A DNA stretch of 64,000 nucleotides from Actinomyces weissii (GTDB lineage Bacteria > Actinomycetota > Actinomycetes > Actinomycetales > Actinomycetaceae), in NCBI RefSeq assembly GCF_016598775.1, contig NZ_CP066802.1, forward strand, positions 496,001 through 560,000. The letters run 5' to 3'. The notes beneath the pieces are model-generated. The model had not been told where the DNA came from. It was given only the letters and a program-made list of their open reading frames with translations, and ran no database searches. Within the stretch, counting starts at the first letter, position 1, and each line of letters opens with the position of its first letter. Shown piece by piece: positions 33,720 to 50,084 of the stretch. Made by a program: the position numbers and the translations under genes.

Positions 33720-34622
33720 ATGACGACGTGGTTCCGCCGTCTTGCGCTGCAAGATGATTGCTTTTCGGTATCGGTGGTGTTACGCCGTCTGCTCGGGGCC
33801 CTGGGGGCCGCCGCGTCCGCAGGTGCCCTCCTGTGCGGCGCGACCGCGCTGCCGGTGGCACAGGCGGCGCAGCCGGCTGCCGGGGGGCTGGAGGACTGCC
33901 CGGCAGACACCTTCTGCGTGGACGGCGTGGCCCGCCAGGTGGTGGACCGCGTGCCGGACCTGAGCCTGGGGGAGGGGCAGCCGGGAGCCTTCGCGCTGGT
34001 GCCCGGAGACAGCCTGCGCCCGGCCTTCGCCGTGCAGAACCTAGGGAGCCAGCCGGTGGCCGTGGTGGTCCGTATGGACTGGCGCAACGACCGCTGCACC
34101 GGGCAGTCCTTCGCTCAGGACCCCCACCTGAGCGGCCTGCCCCACCCCGGCGGCCAGACCCGCTTCTACTCGCCGGGGATGCGGGCGGCCGTGGAGTACG
34201 GCGGCTCCCGGCTGACGGCGGAGAGCCTGCGCTGCACCGGCTCCACCCAGACCTCCCAGATCACCATGTCCCCGGGGGAGAGGCTGGACTTCCAGGGGCT
34301 GGTGGACTTCCCCTTTGACAGCAACCTGAACGACACCCAGCGTGAGCGCGTGTGGCTCGGCTTCAGCATCCAGGTCGCGGCCCAGGACCTGGACCCGGCG
34401 CCGGGGGCCCCGGCGGGACCTGGTCAGACGGGGTCCGGAAGCAGCCAAGGGTCCGGGGCCGGCTGGCTGGGTCGGCCCGGCGCCCCCGGTCGCCCCGGGC
34501 TGGCCGTCACCGGTGTGGACCTGTTGGGCGTAGGCGTCGGGGTAGGCGGCCTGCTGCTCCTCGGGGGCCTGCTGCTGGCCTGGCGCCGTCGTCGGGGAGG
34601 TCAGGAGGGCTCCGGGCAGTGA
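33720..34622 (+). CDS. Secreted LAXTG-anchored surface protein
   Basis: The 300-residue protein has an N-terminal signal peptide (hydrophobic stretch ending near AQAAQPA), a secreted domain of about 175 residues with four Cys (EDCPADTFC, DRCTGQ, LRCTGS) and 'VQNLGSQPVAVVVRMDW', resembling an Ig-like sandwich. A Gly/Ser/Pro linker and a C-terminal sorting signal follow: LAVTG at 261-265, a hydrophobic helix, then WRRRR. LAXTG is the motif cut by class E sortases of actinobacteria. CAGGAGA lies 6 nt before the ATG at 33720. It sits between rplL and rpoB, an unusual place. Function unknown. Confidence 0.85.
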   Translation: MTTWFRRLALQDDCFSVSVVLRRLLGALGAAASAGALLCGATALPVAQAAQPAAGGLEDCPADTFCVDGVARQVVDRVPDLSLGEGQPGAFALVPGDSLRPAFAVQNLGSQPVAVVVRMDWRNDRCTGQSFAQDPHLSGLPHPGGQTRFYSPGMRAAVEYGGSRLTAESLRCTGSTQTSQITMSPGERLDFQGLVDFPFDSNLNDTQRERVWLGFSIQVAAQDLDPAPGAPAGPGQTGSGSSQGSGAGWLGRPGAPGRPGLAVTGVDLLGVGVGVGGLLLLGGLLLAWRRRRGGQEGSGQ

Positions 34623-34717
34623 GCCGCGACGGCGGCCACCGGGGGCCTGTGCAGGTGCGAAGCCAGGCAGTATCTACGACTGTGGTGGGAATCGCAACTA
34701 CTGACACGCCTTACGGA

Positions 34718-34746
34718 TAGACCTGCTTGAACGCCCCGTGTAGGCT
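34718..34746 (+). promoter_or_regulatory. Putative rpoB promoter
   Basis: -35 TAGACC (34718-34723), a 17-bp spacer and -10 TAGGCT (34741-34746), preceded by TG. The leader to rpoB would be about 147 nt. This would let rpoBC be expressed despite the terminator after rplL. Confidence 0.45.
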
Positions 34747-34899
34747 AGCGCTTCGCGTGCATTGTGTGGACTGCCATATGTCGACCACCTGGACGGGACC
34801 TGGCTGGAGTCCAGCCAGACCCTGTGCCGGGCTCGGCCCCCGGCCCAGCAGCCCACTGATCGCGCACTCTAAGCCCCGCTCTTGAGGGAAGGGAAACTG

Positions 34900-38415
<3,516 letters not shown>

Positions 38416-38425
38416 CACCAGGGGG

Positions 38426-38461
38426 CCAGCCGGTAGAGGAGCCCAGGCACCTCCCGGCTGG
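38426..38461 (+). other. Hairpin in the rpoB-rpoC intercistronic region
   Basis: CCAGCCGG (38426-38433) pairs with CCGGCTGG (38454-38461) and GAGG (38436-38439) with CCTC (38450-38453), 12 bp with a two-base bulge. No T tract follows. It may be an mRNA-processing or stability element. Confidence 0.45.
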
Positions 38462-38547
38462 TCCCACCGGGCAGCTCCCCGCCCTGGAAAAGCGCGGAGC
38501 AGCCCCCACAAGCAAACCGATGCAATGACCAATCGGAAGTAGGAACT

Positions 38548-42501
<3,954 letters not shown>

Positions 42502-42505
42502 ACGC

Positions 42506-42525
42506 CTCAGGGCTCCGGCCCTGAG
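42506..42525 (+). terminator. Hairpin just after rpoC
   Basis: CTCAGGGC (42506-42513) pairs with GCCCTGAG (42518-42525) around a TCCG tetraloop, 5 nt after the rpoC stop. No T tract follows. A second, looser helix GAGGCCG/CGGCCTC lies just downstream. Confidence 0.5.
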
Positions 42526-42640
42526 CGCCCTGGCCGAGGCCGGCTGCTCCCGCAGGAAGGGGAGTGGTCGGCCTCTGCCTGCTCCCGGCGGTCGTGCCTG
42601 GACCGGCTGGGGCTCCCTGGGGGTGCCCACCCCACCCTGA

Positions 42641-42701
42641 CTTGTGCATTTCGGCGCGAGTTGTGCGGTTTTCCGGCACAACTCGCGCCGAAATGCAGAA
42701 G
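42641..42701. repeat. Repeated intergenic palindrome, copy 2
   Basis: CTTGTGCATTTCGGCGCGAG plus TTGTGC (42641-42666) is the reverse complement of 42676-42701 with one mismatch, around a 9-nt loop. The arms match those of copy 1 at 10947-11005 base for base over the central 18 positions. It lies between rpoC and the PFNA-like operon. Confidence 0.8.
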
Positions 42702-43027
42702 TGGAGGCGAGGGTGCGGGCCGCCTGGGTGATGACTTGGGCGTCATGACTTGGGCGTCGCGGCGGCTAGTGACACCCCCCGGGTCATTCAGTCAGACAAG
42801 AGCAGACCATCATGCTGACCACCGCCGGTCCGACCACCAGCACTCTTGCGGCCAGCAACCACAGCCAAGGTAACGGGCGGGCAGTCCCGGCTTGCCGGGT
42901 CGGGTAGGGGAGAGATCCCCACAAGTAGCCTCAGGAGGTTGTCAAAGACTCTTTTCAGATAGATCATGGCTGCAGTGCAGTCCCCTTGCGCTCCCTCTTC
43001 TAGCTCCGGCCGTGATTGGACGTATCC
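42702..43027. other. Upstream region of the PFNA/FtsK operon
   Basis: About 325 bp with no convincing gene. A small direct repeat GACTTGGGCGTC/ATGACTTGGGCGTCG occurs near 42733-42758. AGGAGG at 42933-42938 and TTGTCA at 42939-42944 stand out in a local AT-richer stretch (42940-42970). TTGTCA could be a -35, but the -10 is unclear. A 24-codon frame (42966-43040) overlaps the next start; see the rejected list. Confidence 0.35.
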
Positions 43028-46000
43028 ATGCCCTACCTGACACTGCGCCGTGCTGCCGCTGGGATGATCAGTGCCTTGTCGGCTGGGGCGGTGGCTCTGG
43101 CGCTGTGGCACCCCGGGGTGGTCACCCGGGAGGTCGAGCTGCATGACGGGGGCGTGTGGGTCACCAACCAGAACCTGCGCACGATCGGCCACCTGAACTA
43201 CCCGGCCCACGTGATCGACGGCGGGCTGCGGGCCGCCTCCGGCAAGTTCGACGTCTCCCAGGAGGCGTCCACCGTCTTCGTCTCCGACCAGGAGGACGGC
43301 TCCTACACGCAGGTGGACGTGGCCAAGAACGTCCTGCTGGCCCCGGTGCAGGAAGCCGCCAGCATGCAGCTGGGAGGCAACCGGGTGGGGGTCGCGGACC
43401 CGGCCAGCGGCTCCGTGTGGGTGCTGCCAGCCGAGCAGCAGAACAGCTTTGACCCGGCTGCCACCGAGCCGGTGCTCCAGGAGGAGAAGGGCGCCCTGCT
43501 GGCCATGGGGGTGGACGGCTCGGCCCACGTCGTCTCCCTGGACACCGGCCGGATGACCACCATCAAACAGGCTGGGGCGCTGCAGGACACCTTCACCACC
43601 GCCCTGCCCTCCCTGGGGGAGCAGGCCGAGCTGCAGGTCTCCGCGGTGGGGGACCAGACGGTGGTCCTGGACCGCACCTCCGGCACCCTGGTGCGCGGGG
43701 ACGGCTCCAAGGTCCAGCTCTCCGGCTCAGAGCTGCAGCTCCAGCAGCCTGGTCCGGCGGCGGACGAGGTGCTGGTGGCCAGCGCGGAGGCCCTGCTGCG
43801 GGTGGCCGCCGACGGCCAGGTCACCACAGTGCCCAAGCGCAGCGCCGGGGGACGGCCCACCCGCCCGGTACGGTTGCGCAGCTGCGTCTACTCCGCCTGG
43901 AGCGGCCAGGGCGGCTACCTGCGCGACTGCCCGGGGGAGGTGGACGACCGCAACGAGGACCGCGAGGACCTGAACCGGGCCACCTCCGCCGTCTTCCGGG
44001 TCAACCGCACCGCGATCGTGCTCAACAACACCGAGGACGGCGGGGTCTGGCTGCCCGACGAGAACATGCTCAAGGTCGACAACTGGGACCAGATCAACTC
44101 CGAGCTCAAGCAGGACGACCAGAAGCAGGACGACACCACCCGCACCGACCAGGAGGCGCCCTCGGAGCGGCGCGAGCAGAACACCCCGCCGGACGCCGTC
44201 GACGACGAGTTCGGGGTGCGTCCGGGCCGATCCGTGAGCCTGCCCGTGATCGTCAACGACACCGACCCCGACGGCGACGTGCTGGTAGCCACCCCCACCA
44301 CCCAGCCCGCCTGGGCGGAGGTGGTGCAGGTGCGTGACGGCGCGGCCCTGCAGGCCCGCGTCCGCCCGGAGGCCACCGGCACCAGCACCTTCACCTACGA
44401 GCTCTCCGACGGCGGGGCCAGCGACACCGCCAGCGTCACCCTGAGCGTCCACCCCTGGGAGGTCAACGAGGGACCCAGGCAGCTGCGGGTCTCCAGCCTG
44501 ATCCTGGGCCAGGGGGCGCGGGGTACCGTGAACGTCTCCGGCGACTGGATAGACCCGGACGGCGACCCCGCCTACCTGGAGTCCGTGGCCTTCCCCGCCG
44601 GCCTGGACGTGGGCTGGCGCGCTGACGGCACCGTCACGGTCCGCGACCTGGGGCAGGGCACCGGCGTGCACGAGCTCACCGTCACCTACTCTGACGGCTC
44701 CAAGACCAGCGAGGGCCTGCTGCGGGTGGACGTGCGCGGCGCGGAGAACATCGCGCCCGTGGCCAACGGCGACCACCTGGTGGTGTCCCAGGGGCAGACG
44801 GCGCAGCTGGACCCCCGGCTCAACGACACCGACCCCAACGGGGACTCCCTGCGGGTCGCCTCGGTCTCCCCAGCCCCCGCGGGCCTGGCCGTCGCCCTCG
44901 ACCCGGACCTGTCCATCATCTCGGTCACCGGGCAGACGGTGGGTACCTACTACCTGGAGTACAACGTCACGGACGGGCCAGCCGCCACCACGGGATTCAT
45001 CCGGGTGGACGTGGTAGCCCAGGAAGAGGGCAGCCTGCCGGTGGCGCAGGACGACGTCACCACCCTGCCTGCCGGGGGGCAGGCCCTGGTGGACGTGCTG
45101 GCCAATGACACCGACCCCAGCGGCGGGGTGCTGGTGGTGCAGTCAGTGAAGGTGCCTGACGGCTCGCCCCTGGTGGTGGCGCTGCTGGACCACCACGTGC
45201 TGCGCGTGACCGCCCCGTCCGGACTGACCTCCACCCAGCAGGTGAGCTACACGGTGGCCAACGGCGCGGGCAGCGTGGAGGGGCAGGTGCTGGTGATCCC
45301 GGCCCCGGCGGTCTCCGCCACCGAGCCGCCGGTGCTCGCGGACGACACCCTGGTGGTCCGGGTGGGCGACGTCGGCTCGGTGCGGGTGCTGGACAACGAC
45401 CGCTCACCCTCCGGCCTGCACCTCAGCGTGGACGACAAGCTCCAGCACACCCTGGACCCGGCCACTGCCAGCCCCTTCGTCTCCGACGGCGTGGTGCGGG
45501 TGCGGGCCGGTGACAAGCCCGGCAGCGGCACCCTGGTGTACACGGTGCACGACTCCGCCGGGAACATCGCCTCCGCGCAGGTGGCGGTGAGCGTGGTGGC
45601 CCTGGACGAGGCCAGCAACACCGCGCCCCACCCCAAGGACGTCACCGGCTGGGCCGTGGCGGGGCAGAGCGTGCGGATCCCGGTGCCCCTGACCGGGATC
45701 GACTCCGAGGGCGACTCGGTGACCCTGGTGGGGGTGGCCTCCTCGCCCAGGCTGGGTACGGTGGAGCTGGAGCCAGGCGGGTTCCGCTACACGGCCGGAG
45801 CCAAGTCCGCCGGCACGGACGTGTTCTCCTACACGGTCAAGGACCGCCTGGGCAAGACCGCCACCGCCACCGCCCGGGTGGGCGTGGCCCCGGCCGCCAC
45901 CACCAACCAGCGGCCGGTGGCCGTGCCGGACCAGGTCAACGTCCGCCCAGGCAAACGGGTGAGCGTGCCGGTGCTGGCCAATGACGTGGACCCCGACGGC

Positions 46001-49000
46001 GACGAGCTGGAGACGGTCCCCGAGATGCTCTCCGCCACCGACCCCAGCGTGGTGGTGGAGGCCAAGGGCAACAGCGTCTCCCTGACCACCCCGGAGGTGG
46101 AGGGCACCTTCACGGTGCAGTACGGCATCACTGACACCCGCTCGGAGCCGGTCACCGGCCTGCTGACCGTGGTCGTGTCCGCCTCCGCCCCGCTCCTGGC
46201 CCCGGTGGCCCGGGACGACTCGGTGGCGGTGGCCGACGCCGCCCAGGCCATCTCGGTGGAGGTGGACGTGACCGCTAACGACTCCGACCCCGACGGCGAC
46301 GTCGACGCCGACCAGGTCACCAGCAGCGACGAGGGCGTGAAGGTCTCCGGCGGGACGCTCACGGTCCCGGTGCGGGATACCGCCTACTACGTGCTGTACA
46401 CGCTCACGGACCCGGACGGACTGTCCTCCTCCGCGGTGGTGCACGTGCCCGGCTCCCAGGTCAGCGCGCCGGAGGTGGACACCACCAGGACCGGCAGCCT
46501 GCAGGTCAAGGCGGGTGAGAGCGTGACCATCCCGGTCAACGACTACGTGCTAACGCGGGCGGGGCACAAGGTGCAGATCACCGACGCCGCAAAGGTATCG
46601 GCCTCCTTGGGCTGGGACGGCTCCTCGCTGGTCAAGGACCCCACCACCCTGGTGTTCGGGGCGGCCGCGGACTACTCCGGCCCCAGCTCGGTGACCTTTG
46701 AGGTCACCGACGGCCAGGACCTGAACGACTCCGACGGGCGGGTAGCCACCCTGACCCTGCCGATCACCGTGCTGCCCGCTGGCAACCAGCCCCCCACGCT
46801 CACCCCCACCCAGGTCGAGGTGGCGGCCGGTGACGAGCCCGTCAGCGTGGACCTGAGCAAGTGGGTCACTGACCTGGACGGGGAGGACCCCACCAGCATG
46901 ACCTACTCGGTGGAGCCCTCCCTGCTGGGGGCCAGCGCCTCCCTGAGCGGGCACACCCTGTCCGTCTCCGCCGAGGCCAGCACCGCGCAGGGGCCTGCGG
47001 GCCAGCTGAGCATCACGGTCAAGGACACGGCCGGGGCCACCGCCATCGGCACCGCTCAGGTGCAGGTGGTGGCCTCCACCAGGGAGCGCATCCAGGTCTC
47101 GCCGGTGTCCGTGACGACGAACGCGGGGCAGGCCGTGAGCGTGGACCTGGGGCAGTACGCCTCCAACCCCTTCCCGGACACCCCCTTGCACGTGGTGGGC
47201 ACGCCGGTGTCCTCCGACTCCGGCACGGTGAGCGTCTCCGGCACCACCCTGTCCATCACCCCGCCCGCGGGGACCAACGGCACCAGCACCGTCAGCTTCC
47301 GGCTGGGCGACAAGACCAATGACCCGGCCCGGGAGGTGGAGGGCACCGTGCAGGTCACGGTCAAGGACAAGCCGGCGGCCCCCACCGGCGTCACCGCCAG
47401 CTCGGCAGCCGCCTCCACCGCCACCGTCTCCTGGACCGCTGGCTCCGCCAACGGCGACCCGATCAGCGGCTTCACGGTCTTTGACGAGACCCAGGGGGAC
47501 TCCAAGTCCTGCGGGCAGGTCACCACCTGCCTGATCGAGGGCCGCAGGAACGGGGTGGACCACACCTTCCACGTGGTGGCGACCAACGGGGTGGGTGACT
47601 CGCCCGCCTCCGCCAGCGCCACCACCAATATCGACGTCGTCCCGGCGGCGGTGGCGGCCCTCACCGGCACGCCCGGGGACCAGCAGGCCACCTTCACCTG
47701 GGCGGCCCCGGAGAACGAGGGCTCCGCGATCAGCAGCTACACCGTCTACCTCTCCGGCCCGGACGGGGTCACGGAGAAGCAGGTCACTGACACCTCCGCG
47801 AACTTCACCGGGCTCAGGAACGGCGCGGCCTACACAGCCACCGTGACCGCCACCAACAAGAAGGGCTCCTCCAAGGTCTCCCCGGCCTCCAAGTCCGTCA
47901 CCCCCTACGGGCGTCCTGGGGCCGTGGGCAGCCTGACGGCGCGGGCCGCCTCCCTGGGCACCGGTGGGAACAGCGACCGGGTGAACGTGTCCTGGAGCGC
48001 CGCCGACGGAAACGGCCGGGACATCGTGTACTACACCATCAGCTGGCCGGGCGGCTCCAAGCGGGTGGAGGCCGCGACCTCCACCACCCTGGAGTCCGTG
48101 AGCACCTCCACCAGCCAGGTGGTCTTCAGGATCACGGCCACCAACGACGCCGCCGCCCCGGAGGCCCACACCTCCGTGGAGACCAGTACCTCCACCTGGG
48201 TGGTGGGGCTGCCGCCCTCGCCCAGCGGCAGCGGCCTGGAGGCCACCGGCCAGGGAGCCTCGATCCGGCTGCAGGCCGCGGCACGGGAGGGCAACGGCTG
48301 GAGCGCCTCGGACCTGAGCGTGCAGTGGAGCGTGGACGGCAGCAGCTGGCAGGGCCTGAGCGACCTCTCCGGCAACGGCTTGGCCGTCGGCTCGGCAGCC
48401 TCCGTGTCGGTGCGGGCCTGCGGCACCAAGACCGGCTCGGACGTGTGCTCCCAGCCCACGGTGGTGGGCTCGGTGACCCCCTTCCAGCCGCCCACCAGCC
48501 CCGGCGTCTCCTGCTCCCCAGCGGGCGTGGGGCAGGTCAGCTGCTCCTGGAGCGGCGCCAAGAACGGCGGGATTCCCGCCACGCTGGAGATCGACGCCAA
48601 CGGCTCCCACGAACGGATCGCCCTGCAGGAATCAGGGCAGCGCAGCTTCAACGTGGGTGAGGGCGGCACCGGCAGGCTGTGCGTGAACGCGGTGCGTGAC
48701 GGGCACGCGGGGGCCCCGAACGGCAACCAGTGCGCCAGCGCCGTCGCCCCCAGTTACAGCCGTGGCTTCGGCACCTTCCAGGGCGCTCAGGGAACTTGTA
48801 CCTACGGTCCCTGTAACGGCACCAGGTCGTGGCGCGTGGGGGTCTCCCTGTCTGGCTGGCCGCCCAGCAGCAGCGTCACCTGCTCCGGCCCCTGGGCCGG
48901 GCACCAGATGACCACCACCGTGACCGTTGACGGTGCAGGGAACTACCATGGCCAGCCCCGCTGGCACGGGCACTGGGAGGGCACGCTTATGAGCAACGAC

Positions 49001-49042
49001 CGCAATGACTTCAGTAACCCCCCGTGGTTCACCTGCCGGTGA
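43028..49042 (+). CDS. Giant secreted/membrane-anchored Ig-like and fibronectin type III repeat protein
   Basis: The 2004-residue protein begins with a basic stretch and a hydrophobic segment (RRAAAGMISALSAGAVALAL) that may be a signal anchor. Residues 30-300 look like a beta-propeller (GGVWVTNQNL, VFVSDQEDGSYTQVD, GSVWVLPAE). An acidic linker precedes about nine repeats of roughly 95 residues of the cadherin-like/tandem-95 type, each with an NDTDPDGD-like turn that could bind calcium (NDTDPDGD, NDTDPNGD, NDVDPDGD, NDSDPDGD). At least three Fn3 domains follow (APTGVTASS..., VAALTGTPG..., AVGSLTARA...), then a Cys-containing tail. No sorting motif is seen. It corresponds to the Fn3 member of PFNA-type clusters and probably reaches far out of the cell. 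Confidence 0.92.
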   Translation: MPYLTLRRAAAGMISALSAGAVALALWHPGVVTREVELHDGGVWVTNQNLRTIGHLNYPAHVIDGGLRAASGKFDVSQEASTVFVSDQEDGSYTQVDVAKNVLLAPVQEAASMQLGGNRVGVADPASGSVWVLPAEQQNSFDPAATEPVLQEEKGALLAMGVDGSAHVVSLDTGRMTTIKQAGALQDTFTTALPSLGEQAELQVSAVGDQTVVLDRTSGTLVRGDGSKVQLSGSELQLQQPGPAADEVLVASAEALLRVAADGQVTTVPKRSAGGRPTRPVRLRSCVYSAWSGQGGYLRDCPGEVDDRNEDREDLNRATSAVFRVNRTAIVLNNTEDGGVWLPDENMLKVDNWDQINSELKQDDQKQDDTTRTDQEAPSERREQNTPPDAVDDEFGVRPGRSVSLPVIVNDTDPDGDVLVATPTTQPAWAEVVQVRDGAALQARVRPEATGTSTFTYELSDGGASDTASVTLSVHPWEVNEGPRQLRVSSLILGQGARGTVNVSGDWIDPDGDPAYLESVAFPAGLDVGWRADGTVTVRDLGQGTGVHELTVTYSDGSKTSEGLLRVDVRGAENIAPVANGDHLVVSQGQTAQLDPRLNDTDPNGDSLRVASVSPAPAGLAVALDPDLSIISVTGQTVGTYYLEYNVTDGPAATTGFIRVDVVAQEEGSLPVAQDDVTTLPAGGQALVDVLANDTDPSGGVLVVQSVKVPDGSPLVVALLDHHVLRVTAPSGLTSTQQVSYTVANGAGSVEGQVLVIPAPAVSATEPPVLADDTLVVRVGDVGSVRVLDNDRSPSGLHLSVDDKLQHTLDPATASPFVSDGVVRVRAGDKPGSGTLVYTVHDSAGNIASAQVAVSVVALDEASNTAPHPKDVTGWAVAGQSVRIPVPLTGIDSEGDSVTLVGVASSPRLGTVELEPGGFRYTAGAKSAGTDVFSYTVKDRLGKTATATARVGVAPAATTNQRPVAVPDQVNVRPGKRVSVPVLANDVDPDGDELETVPEMLSATDPSVVVEAKGNSVSLTTPEVEGTFTVQYGITDTRSEPVTGLLTVVVSASAPLLAPVARDDSVAVADAAQAISVEVDVTANDSDPDGDVDADQVTSSDEGVKVSGGTLTVPVRDTAYYVLYTLTDPDGLSSSAVVHVPGSQVSAPEVDTTRTGSLQVKAGESVTIPVNDYVLTRAGHKVQITDAAKVSASLGWDGSSLVKDPTTLVFGAAADYSGPSSVTFEVTDGQDLNDSDGRVATLTLPITVLPAGNQPPTLTPTQVEVAAGDEPVSVDLSKWVTDLDGEDPTSMTYSVEPSLLGASASLSGHTLSVSAEASTAQGPAGQLSITVKDTAGATAIGTAQVQVVASTRERIQVSPVSVTTNAGQAVSVDLGQYASNPFPDTPLHVVGTPVSSDSGTVSVSGTTLSITPPAGTNGTSTVSFRLGDKTNDPAREVEGTVQVTVKDKPAAPTGVTASSAAASTATVSWTAGSANGDPISGFTVFDETQGDSKSCGQVTTCLIEGRRNGVDHTFHVVATNGVGDSPASASATTNIDVVPAAVAALTGTPGDQQATFTWAAPENEGSAISSYTVYLSGPDGVTEKQVTDTSANFTGLRNGAAYTATVTATNKKGSSKVSPASKSVTPYGRPGAVGSLTARAASLGTGGNSDRVNVSWSAADGNGRDIVYYTISWPGGSKRVEAATSTTLESVSTSTSQVVFRITATNDAAAPEAHTSVETSTSTWVVGLPPSPSGSGLEATGQGASIRLQAAAREGNGWSASDLSVQWSVDGSSWQGLSDLSGNGLAVGSAASVSVRACGTKTGSDVCSQPTVVGSVTPFQPPTSPGVSCSPAGVGQVSCSWSGAKNGGIPATLEIDANGSHERIALQESGQRSFNVGEGGTGRLCVNAVRDGHAGAPNGNQCASAVAPSYSRGFGTFQGAQGTCTYGPCNGTRSWRVGVSLSGWPPSSSVTCSGPWAGHQMTTTVTVDGAGNYHGQPRWHGHWEGTLMSNDRNDFSNPPWFTCR

Positions 49043-49092
49043 CCCGTCAGCCGCTGTGACTGTCCCCAGCCTAGAGAAAGGCCCCTTGTCCT

Positions 49093-50058
49093 ATGCCTAT
49101 GACACAGGAGAACGCGACCTGGTTCGCCGACACCTTCGCGCGTATTGTTGACAATGTTGGTCTGGCGCTGCTGGGGAAGAAGGACATTATCCGGTTGGCG
49201 CTCACCACGATGCTGGCGGAGGGGCACCTGCTGCTGGAGGACGCGCCGGGTACGGGTAAGACGGCGTTGGCGCGGGCGCTGGCGGCCACGGTGCAGGGGA
49301 CGCACTCGCGTATCCAGTTCACTCCTGACCTGCTGCCTAGTGACATCACGGGTGTGACGATCTATGACCAGAAGACGGGGTCGTGGGACTTCCACCCGGG
49401 TCCGGTGTTCGCCTCGATCGTGCTGGCTGACGAGATCAACCGGGCCAGTCCCAAGACGCAGTCGGCGCTGCTGGAGGTGATGGAGGAGTCCAAGGTGACG
49501 GTGGACGGGGTGCGTCATGAGGCGGGGCGGCCGTTCATGGTGATCGCGACCCAGAACCCGGTGGAGCAGGCGGGTACCTACAAGCTGCCTGAGGCCCAGC
49601 TGGACCGCTTCCTGATGAAGACCTCCATCGGCTACCCCGAGGAGGAGGCCTTCATCGAGGTGCTGGCGGGCTCCGCCGCCCCCGACCGCTCCAAGCAGCT
49701 GGGGGCGGTGATCGCCTCCCACGCCGTCGCCTCCATGGCCGACCTGGCGGCGGAGAACCACGTGGAGCGCTCGGTGCTGGCCTATATCGCCCAGCTGGCC
49801 CGGGCCACCCGCGAGTTCCCCCAGACCCGCATCGGCGTGTCCACCCGTGGGGCTATCGGCATGACCCGGGCGGTCAAGGTGTGGGCCGCCGCCCAGGGCC
49901 GCCCCTACGTCCTCCCTGCTGACGTCAAGGACCTGGCGGAGGTGGTGTGGGCGCACCGTCTGGTCATGGACCCGGACGCCGAGTTCGCGGGCGCCACCGC
50001 CCAGGACGTGGTAGCCCGGGCCCTGGCGGAGGTCCCAGCACCGCAGGGCCGCGCCTGA
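49093..50058 (+). CDS. MoxR-family AAA+ ATPase
   Basis: MoxR ATPases act as chaperones for assembly or activation of protein complexes and nearly always pair with DUF58 proteins. The 321-residue protein has Walker A APGTGKT (51-57), Walker B VLADEINRA (Asp113, Glu114), sensor 1 ATQNP and the arginine-finger/sensor 2 region 'EAQLDRFLM' and 'GVSTRGAIGM'. It is 50 bp after the repeat protein and 26 bp before the DUF58 gene. Codon use in the first third is visibly less GC-biased than in its neighbours. Confidence 0.96.
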   Translation: MPMTQENATWFADTFARIVDNVGLALLGKKDIIRLALTTMLAEGHLLLEDAPGTGKTALARALAATVQGTHSRIQFTPDLLPSDITGVTIYDQKTGSWDFHPGPVFASIVLADEINRASPKTQSALLEVMEESKVTVDGVRHEAGRPFMVIATQNPVEQAGTYKLPEAQLDRFLMKTSIGYPEEEAFIEVLAGSAAPDRSKQLGAVIASHAVASMADLAAENHVERSVLAYIAQLARATREFPQTRIGVSTRGAIGMTRAVKVWAAAQGRPYVLPADVKDLAEVVWAHRLVMDPDAEFAGATAQDVVARALAEVPAPQGRA

Positions 50059-50084
50059 GCGGGCAGCCCAGCAGGTCCCGCACC

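Noticed and set aside
42812..42907. A 31-codon frame beginning MLTTAGPTTST upstream of the operon
   Set aside because: No ribosome site, no similarity and no context. Chance frames of this size are common.
42966..43040. A 24-codon frame overlapping the start of the giant repeat protein
   Set aside because: Its ATG has no ribosome site at proper spacing (AGGAGG is 27 nt away) and the peptide has no recognisable features. Coupling is possible but unsupported.
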